A stretch of DNA of 64,000 nt from a gamma proteobacterium HIMB30. GTDB lineage: Bacteria; Pseudomonadota; Gammaproteobacteria; Pseudomonadales; Litorivicinaceae. Below, one piece after another: positions 58,568-64,000 of the stretch. The stretch lies in contig AGIG01000028.1 in NCBI GenBank assembly GCA_000227525.2, positions 434,001-498,000 on the forward strand, given 5' to 3'. Each line of letters starts with the position of its first letter. Position 1 is the first letter of the stretch. Made by a program: the position numbers and the translations under genes. The notes beneath the pieces were generated by a model, which saw only the letters and a program-made list of their open reading frames with translations, made no database searches and was not told where the DNA came from.

Positions 58568-59521
58568 TCACTCATCCAAAAGTGCTTTGAAAAAATCGTG
58601 TGCGATCGTGGTATCCGCCTGCGCATCAATTTCGCGAACACAGGTTGGGCTGGTCACGTTAATTTCAGTCAGATAGCCACCGATGACGTCGAGTCCCACA
58701 AACAATAGACCACGGCTGAATAGCGTCGGGCCAACTGTTTCAGCGATCTCTCGTTCACGATCTGATATTGGCATGGCAACTCCTCGTCCGCCAGCCGCGA
58801 GATTGCCACGCGTTTCGCCTTGCGACGGGATTCGCGCAAGCACGTGCGAAATCGGTTTGCCGTGCAGTACGAGAACGCGTCGATCGCCATCAACGATCTC
58901 TGGCCGATATTCTTGCGCCATGACGAGCCGTGACTCTCCGGGCGAGAGAGTCTCTAGGGCTGCCCCAAGATTTAAACCATCAGCGGTAATCCTGAAGATT
59001 CCGGAGCCACCCATGCCATCGAGCGGTTTGAGAATGATGTCGCCCTGTATTTTTTGGAACGCTCGAATGTCTTCATGGTTGGATGAGACAACTGTCTTTG
59101 GCATCAGATCACTGAACTCTGTCGCAAACAGTTTTTCATTACAGTCGCGAATCGCCTGAGGGTCATTCACGACTTGGACGCCTTGCTTTTTGGCTCGCTC
59201 TAAAATGTGGGTGCCGTACAAGTATTCGCTATCAAATGGTGGATCGACACGGATGATGACGACATCCAATGTATCAAGTGACGCTTTGACGGGTTCGCCG
59301 AGTACTGCAAAGTTCTCCGAGAGCCCATCAGTGACCCTGACCTCTCGCATGATGGCTTTCGCCTCCCCGTTATCAAGGCAGAGTCCGTTTTTCGGGAGAT
59401 ACACAAGCTCATGGCCCAAGTCCTGTGCCGCGAGCATCAAAGCAAAACTCGTGTCCTTATAAGGCTTGATGTGCTCGATTGAATCCATCCAGAATCCAAT
59501 CCGCTTAGTGTGTGTTCCCAC
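58568..59521 (-). CDS. gshB: Glutathione synthetase
   Basis: A 317-aa ATP-grasp ligase adding glycine to gamma-glutamylcysteine. It has DSIEHIKPYKDTSFALMLAAQ, IIRVDPPFDSEYLY, LKPLDGMGGSGIFR and ATP/Mg residues in EINVTSPTCVREID. The start is GTG with AGGAAAG just upstream; an ATG 11 codons on would remove conserved sequence. The gap to algH is 39 nt. Confidence 0.95.
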   Translation of the reverse strand: MGTHTKRIGFWMDSIEHIKPYKDTSFALMLAAQDLGHELVYLPKNGLCLDNGEAKAIMREVRVTDGLSENFAVLGEPVKASLDTLDVVIIRVDPPFDSEYLYGTHILERAKKQGVQVVNDPQAIRDCNEKLFATEFSDLMPKTVVSSNHEDIRAFQKIQGDIILKPLDGMGGSGIFRITADGLNLGAALETLSPGESRLVMAQEYRPEIVDGDRRVLVLHGKPISHVLARIPSQGETRGNLAAGGRGVAMPISDREREIAETVGPTLFSRGLLFVGLDVIGGYLTEINVTSPTCVREIDAQADTTIAHDFFKALLDE

Positions 59522-59530
59522 GTTTCTTTC

Positions 59531-60238
59531 CTAGTACTGGCCGTATTGCTGTCCGAGCAACGTCAGACCTACGATCGCTGCGGTTTCAGTTCTCAATATT
59601 CTGGGGCCAAGTGACATCGGTTTCACCTGCTTTTTTTGCAGAACATCCAGTTCCGCATCACTAAAACCCCCCTCGGGGCCAACCAGTAAGAGCGCCTCGT
59701 GGTCAGGATTGATCTTTACTGAATCGGTTGCTGGATGCGCGATGATTGTTTGTTTAGGTAGTTCAAGTTCATGCAGTTGCCGTGGTTCACGAAGCGCGGG
59801 AAGCCAGTTGTTTTCTGACTGTTCGCAGGCATTCACGAGAATTTCTTGCCAGTGACTCCACTTTTTTTCGAGTCGATCTGCTTTCGGTGGTGAATCTGTA
59901 AATTGAGTAATGATTGGCTGAATTGCACTGACCCCAAGCTCAGTTGCTTTTTGTAATGCCCAGTCAAAACGATCGGATTTAATCAACGCAAGACCGAGAG
60001 TCACAGGAAGTCTGCGATCTGGACTGTCGCTGATCGTCAGGAGTTCGATGGTTGTTTCGCGCTTGCTGATTGCTTTGACGGTTGCCTCGCCTGTACGCCC
60101 ACAACCATCAAATAACCGAATCATCTGGCCCGGTTTCGCACGTAAAACGCGAGATAGATAGTGATGATTACGCTCAGACAAACTGACCTCGCCTGTCGCG
60201 TGACTGAAGTTGTCCGCATACAGACGAGGTATTCTCAT
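59531..60238 (-). CDS. rsmE: 16S rRNA (uracil1498-N3)-methyltransferase RsmE
   Basis: A 235-aa SPOUT methyltransferase. N-terminal PUA-like part MRIPRLYAD and HHYLSRVLRAKPGQ; C-terminal knot with LLVGPEGGFSDAEL and LGPRILRTETAAIVGL, the SAM-binding signature. It begins 2 nt after ahcY and ends 9 nt before gshB. Confidence 0.95.
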   Translation of the reverse strand: MRIPRLYADNFSHATGEVSLSERNHHYLSRVLRAKPGQMIRLFDGCGRTGEATVKAISKRETTIELLTISDSPDRRLPVTLGLALIKSDRFDWALQKATELGVSAIQPIITQFTDSPPKADRLEKKWSHWQEILVNACEQSENNWLPALREPRQLHELELPKQTIIAHPATDSVKINPDHEALLLVGPEGGFSDAELDVLQKKQVKPMSLGPRILRTETAAIVGLTLLGQQYGQY

Positions 60239-60240
60239 GA

Positions 60241-61632
60241 TTAGTACTTGTATGTATCTGGCTTGAAAGGACCTTCGACTGATACACCAATGTATTGCGC
60301 CTGGTCTTCAGTCAGCTTGGTGATGACACCACCAAATCCTTCGACCATACAACGGGCCACTTCTTCATCGAGACGTTTAGGTAGTACTTCGATCTGAATG
60401 TTGTTCGCTTTGTCAGCCTCAGGCATCTTTGCAAAGCCACGTTGATACATTTCGATCTGCGCAAGCACTTGGTTAGCAAACGATCCATCCATGATCCGCG
60501 ATGGATGGCCGGTGGCGTTGCCCAAGTTCACAAGACGGCCTTCTGCGAGTAACAGTAAATAGTCGTCCTGTGCATCTGAGCGGAACACCTGGTGCACCTG
60601 AGGTTTCACCTCTTCCCAACGCCAGTTTTTGCGCATGTAGGCGGTGTCGATTTCATTGTCGAAGTGACCGATGTTACAAACGATTGCACCTTTCTTGACA
60701 CACTGAAGCATCGCACTGTCGCACACATCAATGTTCCCCGTTGTCGTCACGAGGACATCGGTGTCGTCGAGGAGTCGTGTATTGATGTCTTTGATTTCAC
60801 CTGTTTTGAGGCCGTCACGATAAGGGCTGACGACTTCAAAGCCGTCCATACAGGCCTGCATCGCGCAAATCGGATCAGATTCGGTAACTCGAACGATCAT
60901 TCCTTCCTGACGGAGACTCTGCGCCGAACCCTTGCCGACGTCACCGTAGCCAATGACGAGTGCGCGTTTGCCTGACAGGAGCATATCTGTGCCACGTTTC
61001 AGAGCGTCATTGAGTGAGTGGCGACAGCCGTACTTGTTGTCGTTTTTTGACTTGGTAACAGCATCATTGACGTTAATTGCTGGGATCTTTAGTTCACCAT
61101 TGTTCAGCATCTCGACCAAACGGTGGACGCCCGTTGTTGTCTCTTCAGTGACGCCGTTGATGTGAGCAAGCATTTCTGGATATTTCTCGTGAACCATTGC
61201 GGTGAGATCACCACCATCATCGAGAAGCATATTTGCATCCCAAGGCTGACCATTTTTCAAAATGGTTTGCTCAACACACCATTCGCCTTCTTCGTTCGTT
61301 TGGCCTTTCCATGCGTAGACAGAGATACCCGCAGCAACGATCGCCGCTGCTGCTTCGTCCTGTGTTGAGAAGATGTTGCAAGAGCTCCAGCGGACTTCAG
61401 CGCCGAGTGCAACGAGTGTTTCGATCAGCACAGCGGTCTGCACCGTCATATGAATACAACCGATGATCTTCGCGCCTTTCAAAGGTTGCTCAGCAGCATA
61501 TTTGTCGCGGAGACGCATCAAAGCTGGCATCTCGTTTTCGGCTAAGCGAATCTCTCTGCGGCCCCAATCCGCCAATGACATATCTTTGATTTTGTAATCG
61601 CCGTTGAGTACGTCGTTTGGTAATGCGCTCAT
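60241..61632 (-). CDS. ahcY: Adenosylhomocysteinase
   Basis: A 463-aa NAD-dependent enzyme that splits S-adenosylhomocysteine, relieving methyltransferase inhibition. Substrate region [17 protein letters not shown] and [22 protein letters not shown] fold [17 protein letters not shown]-terminal KPDTYKY that caps the neighbouring subunit. It lies 19 nt after metK and is expected to share its regulated promoter. Its presence implies recycling by hydrolase rather than by the Pfs/LuxS route. Confidence 0.97.
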   Translation of the reverse strand: MSALPNDVLNGDYKIKDMSLADWGRREIRLAENEMPALMRLRDKYAAEQPLKGAKIIGCIHMTVQTAVLIETLVALGAEVRWSSCNIFSTQDEAAAAIVAAGISVYAWKGQTNEEGEWCVEQTILKNGQPWDANMLLDDGGDLTAMVHEKYPEMLAHINGVTEETTTGVHRLVEMLNNGELKIPAINVNDAVTKSKNDNKYGCRHSLNDALKRGTDMLLSGKRALVIGYGDVGKGSAQSLRQEGMIVRVTESDPICAMQACMDGFEVVSPYRDGLKTGEIKDINTRLLDDTDVLVTTTGNIDVCDSAMLQCVKKGAIVCNIGHFDNEIDTAYMRKNWRWEEVKPQVHQVFRSDAQDDYLLLLAEGRLVNLGNATGHPSRIMDGSFANQVLAQIEMYQRGFAKMPEADKANNIQIEVLPKRLDEEVARCMVEGFGGVITKLTEDQAQYIGVSVEGPFKPDTYKY

Positions 61633-61651
61633 GATGTTGCCTCTTTGATAA

Positions 61652-62815
61652 TTACAGCTTCGCGGCTGCGTCAGCTAGTGCTTGCGCGCGATCAGTGCGC
61701 TCCCAGGTTAGATCCAAATCGTCACGTCCGAAATGGCCATATGCTGCCGTTGGACGATAGATTGGACGATTCAAGTCGAGCATGGTTGAGATTGCTCTCG
61801 GACGCAGATCGAAGTGCGCACGAACCAGCTGATCCAAGTGTGTGTTGGTGAATTGTGATGTGCCAAATGTTTCGACACGGATCGACGTTGGTTCGGCAAC
61901 CCCAATCGCGTAAGACACTTGTACCTCACAGCGTTCAGCGAGCCCAGCTGCTACCAGGTTTTTCGCGACATAGCGTGCGGCGTAGGCTGCAGAGCGATCC
62001 ACTTTTGATGGGTCTTTCCCTGAGAAAGCGCCGCCGCCGTGACGCGCCATACCGCCGTACGTATCGACGATGATTTTCCGGCCTGTGAGTCCGGCGTCAC
62101 CGACTGGTCCACCGATCACAAAACGCCCCGTTGGATTGATATGGTATTTGGTTTGCTCAGTGAGCCATGCTTCCGGCAACACAGGTGCAATGATGTGCTC
62201 TTTGACGTCGCGCTGCAGTTGCTCGAGTGATATCTCTTCATCATGTTGGGTGGAGAGAACGACTGCGTCGATACCGACGATCGTGTCGCCGTCGTATGCA
62301 AATGTGACTTGGCTTTTCGCATCCGGTCGAAGGTATGGAAGGTCGCCATTTTTACGAACCTCTGCCTGCCGACGGACCAGGTTGTGTGAGTAATGGATTG
62401 GAGCTGGCATCAGACTCTCAGTTTCAGTTGTCGCATAACCGAACATCAAACCTTGGTCTCCGGCACCTTGCTCGTGGTTGGCCGTTTCGTCGACACCCTG
62501 TGCGATATCTTGTGATTGCTTGCCAATACCATTGAGGACGGCGCAAGTATTGCCATCGAAACCCAGTGACGAATGATCGTATCCGATATCAAGCACCACT
62601 TGGCGGATGATGTCTTCGATATCGACCCACGTATTGGTGCGGACTTCGCCAGAAACTAAAACAAGGCCTGTTTTAACCATCGTTTCGATTCCAGCGCGCG
62701 TGTATTTGTCATCCGTGATCAGTGCGTCAAGAATCGCATCTGAGATCTGATCTGCCATTTTGTCTGGATGGCCTTCAGATACAGATTCAGAGGTGAAATA
62801 GGTTAAATCGGTCAT
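61652..62815 (-). CDS. metK: S-adenosylmethionine synthetase
   Basis: A 387-aa enzyme making SAM from methionine and ATP. Signatures: [35 protein letters not shown] and [19 protein letters not shown]. Head of the 17-gene minus-strand run. The expected transcript leader is only about 27 nt, too short for a SAM or SAH riboswitch; control is more likely through the palindrome in its promoter. Confidence 0.97.
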   Translation of the reverse strand: MTDLTYFTSESVSEGHPDKMADQISDAILDALITDDKYTRAGIETMVKTGLVLVSGEVRTNTWVDIEDIIRQVVLDIGYDHSSLGFDGNTCAVLNGIGKQSQDIAQGVDETANHEQGAGDQGLMFGYATTETESLMPAPIHYSHNLVRRQAEVRKNGDLPYLRPDAKSQVTFAYDGDTIVGIDAVVLSTQHDEEISLEQLQRDVKEHIIAPVLPEAWLTEQTKYHINPTGRFVIGGPVGDAGLTGRKIIVDTYGGMARHGGGAFSGKDPSKVDRSAAYAARYVAKNLVAAGLAERCEVQVSYAIGVAEPTSIRVETFGTSQFTNTHLDQLVRAHFDLRPRAISTMLDLNRPIYRPTAAYGHFGRDDLDLTWERTDRAQALADAAAKL

Positions 62816-62848
62816 TGCAGGGGTCCTGAGTCCTTAAAAGCGAACATA

Positions 62849-62876
62849 ATTGTATAAAGATATCTTTATATGTCAA
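62849..62876 (-). promoter_or_regulatory. metK-ahcY promoter
   Basis: On the minus strand a perfect -35 TTGACA and a 5-of-6 -10 TACAAT are separated by 16 nt. The start would be near 62842, giving a leader of about 27 nt. Best sigma70 promoter in the window. Confidence 0.75.
62853..62870. promoter_or_regulatory. 18-bp palindromic operator inside the metK promoter
   Basis: TATAAAGATATCTTTATA is fully self-complementary and occupies the whole spacer between -35 and -10, so any protein bound there would exclude RNA polymerase. The genes controlled (metK, ahcY) fit SahR, an ArsR-family repressor of SAM-cycle genes known in proteobacteria, but I cannot confirm the motif from memory and no such regulator lies in this window. 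Confidence 0.6.
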
Positions 62877-62966
62877 TGTAATAGCAAAATCCTGCCTTGT
62901 GGTTCTTGGCAGGTTTCATAACAATGCGTGTTCGAATTTTTTCTAGGTGATAACAAAGGACGTCAT
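62877..62966 (+). other. Leader region of the transketolase gene with a hairpin
   Basis: CCTGCC (62891-62896) and GGCAGG (62908-62913) can form a 6-bp stem in the tkt leader, followed only by TTT, so it is not a convincing terminator. No -35/-10 pair for tkt stands out; the promoter probably overlaps the metK promoter region. Confidence 0.35.
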
Positions 62967-64000
62967 ATGACTGACCGCAGGACGCTCGCCAATGCGATTC
63001 GCTTTCTAAGTATTGATGCTGTTCAGGCCGCAAATTCAGGTCACCCAGGAGCTCCAATGGGGATGGCGGATATCGCTGAAGTGCTCTGGCGTGGGGTGCT
63101 CCGTCACAATCCAAATAATCCACAGTGGGCAAATCGCGATCGATTCGTTTTGTCCAATGGACACGGATCAATGCTGATCTATTCATTGCTTCATTTAACT
63201 GGATACGACGTCACAATTGATGACTTGAAGTCATTCCGTCAGCTTCACTCCCGAACTCCAGGACATCCTGAGTATGGCTATACAGCCGGTGTTGAAACCA
63301 CAACGGGTCCTCTAGGTCAGGGTTTGGCGAATGCGATTGGTATGGCCCTCGCCGAGAGAACCTTGGCAGCACAATTCAATCGCGAACAATTCCCCGTTGT
63401 TGATCATTACACCTATTGTTTTGCCGGCGATGGCTGTTTGATGGAGGGCGTGAGTCACGAGGCATGTTCGTTGGCAGGTACATTGGGTCTCGGAAAGTTA
63501 ATCGTTTTCTATGATGACAATGGGATCTCAATCGATGGCGATGTGCGCGGATGGTTTAGTGATGATACACCGGCGCGTTTTGAATCCTATGGATGGCAAG
63601 TGATTCGTGGCGTTGATGGACATGACGCCACAGAAGTTGAAACCGCATTAAAAACGGCGCGCCAGGAAACTTCGCGTCCGACGCTGATTTGTTGCCGGAC
63701 CGTGATTGGTTTTGGATCACCGAATCTCGCAGGCAGTGAAAAGACCCATGGGGCACCACTGGGTGATGCTGAGATTCAGGCCACGCGTCAGGCAATGGAT
63801 TGGGGTTACGGCCCGTTTGAGATTCCAGCAGATATCCAATCAGCATGGGATGCAAAAGAGTGGGGCGCCAAAGCACAGGCTGAATGGGACCAGTTATTTG
63901 CCAGCTATCAACAACAGTATCCAGATTTAGCGACCGAATTTGAGCGTCGTACCCAGGGTGATTTGCCCGAGGGCGCGCTTGCCGCTCTCGATGATGCAAT
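62967..64000 (+). CDS. tkt: Transketolase (3' part outside window)
   Basis: The first 344 codons of an about 665-aa thiamine-diphosphate enzyme of the pentose phosphate pathway. It begins [22 protein letters not shown] with [48 protein letters not shown] and the cofactor motif [13 protein letters not shown]...[16 protein letters not shown] lies 6 nt before the ATG. Divergent from metK, with the regulated metK promoter between them. The reading frame is open to the window edge. Confidence 0.96.
   Translation, partial: MTDRRTLANAIRFLSIDAVQAANSGHPGAPMGMADIAEVLWRGVLRHNPNNPQWANRDRFVLSNGHGSMLIYSLLHLTGYDVTIDDLKSFRQLHSRTPGHPEYGYTAGVETTTGPLGQGLANAIGMALAERTLAAQFNREQFPVVDHYTYCFAGDGCLMEGVSHEACSLAGTLGLGKLIVFYDDNGISIDGDVRGWFSDDTPARFESYGWQVIRGVDGHDATEVETALKTARQETSRPTLICCRTVIGFGSPNLAGSEKTHGAPLGDAEIQATRQAMDWGYGPFEIPADIQSAWDAKEWGAKAQAEWDQLFASYQQQYPDLATEFERRTQGDLPEGALAALDDA

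Noticed and set aside
58683-59159. 158-codon plus-strand frame across gshB
   Set aside because: Antisense to the ATP-grasp motifs of glutathione synthetase; no independent support.
61633-61651. Possible SAH or SAM riboswitch near ahcY-metK
   Set aside because: The gap before ahcY is only 19 nt and the metK leader about 27 nt, too short for any known riboswitch of these classes.

Overview
This window is ordinary core chromosome of a gammaproteobacterium. It is mid-GC by eye and very densely coded. Two gene orders point to a Pseudomonas-like (Pseudomonadales/Oceanospirillales-type) lineage: rpmB-rpmG / coaBC-dut-algC-argB / pyrE-crc-rph / gmk-rpoZ-spoT-ridA / oxyR-recG-ubiA-phoB, and ftsY-ftsE-ftsX-rpoH / trmB / hemW-rdgB-metW-metX-yggT-proC-yggS / pyrC'-pyrB-pyrR-ruvX-algH-gshB. 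From memory both resemble Pseudomonas aeruginosa neighbourhoods with many intervening genes missing, which suggests a reduced, perhaps free-living marine, genome. No species can be named from the sequence alone.

Layout. 1-1.4 kb: start of a branched-chain amino-acid-type ABC ATPase and its periplasmic binding protein. 1.4-3.9 kb: a three-gene cassette of rubrerythrin, a two-cluster Fe-S/CCG-domain protein and a DUF3501 protein, with its own promoter, attenuator and terminator. 4.1-14.3 kb: uvrD, an acyl-CoA thioesterase and the recC-recB-recD recombination operon. 14.3-15.4 kb: DAHP synthase. 15.5-26.6 kb: a phosphate island (pstS-pstC-pstA-pstB-phoU, phoR, ppk-ppx, phoB) with three matching PHO boxes. 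26.6-31.6 kb: ubiA, recG, oxyR, a Rossmann-fold protein and ridA. 31.6-34.7 kb: spoT, rpoZ, gmk. 34.8-40.9 kb: rph, a Crc-like protein, pyrE, argB, algC, dut, coaBC. 41.1-47.1 kb: L28, L33, mutM, coaD, rsmD, ftsY-ftsE-ftsX, rpoH. 47.1-48.8 kb: thiS-thiG-trmB. 48.8-62.8 kb: a run of 17 minus-strand genes from metK down to hemW with no gap above 39 nt. 63-64 kb: start of transketolase.

How the genes fit together. The Pst/Pho block senses and imports phosphate and stores it as polyphosphate. Boxes upstream of pstS, ppk and phoB share the layout of two 7-mers spaced by 4 nt, so uptake, storage and the regulator itself should be co-induced. metK-ahcY form the S-adenosylmethionine cycle behind a promoter whose -35/-10 spacer is a perfect 18-bp palindrome, which suggests a dedicated repressor. 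Two enzyme-family proteins appear to have lost catalytic residues and are probably regulatory or structural: the ExoIII-family protein beside pyrE (Crc-like) and the dihydroorotase homologue beside pyrB (PyrC').

I see no CRISPR array, insertion sequence, prophage, tRNA or rRNA. No gap between genes exceeds 300 bases. The least understood gene set is the rubrerythrin/Fe-S/DUF3501 cassette.
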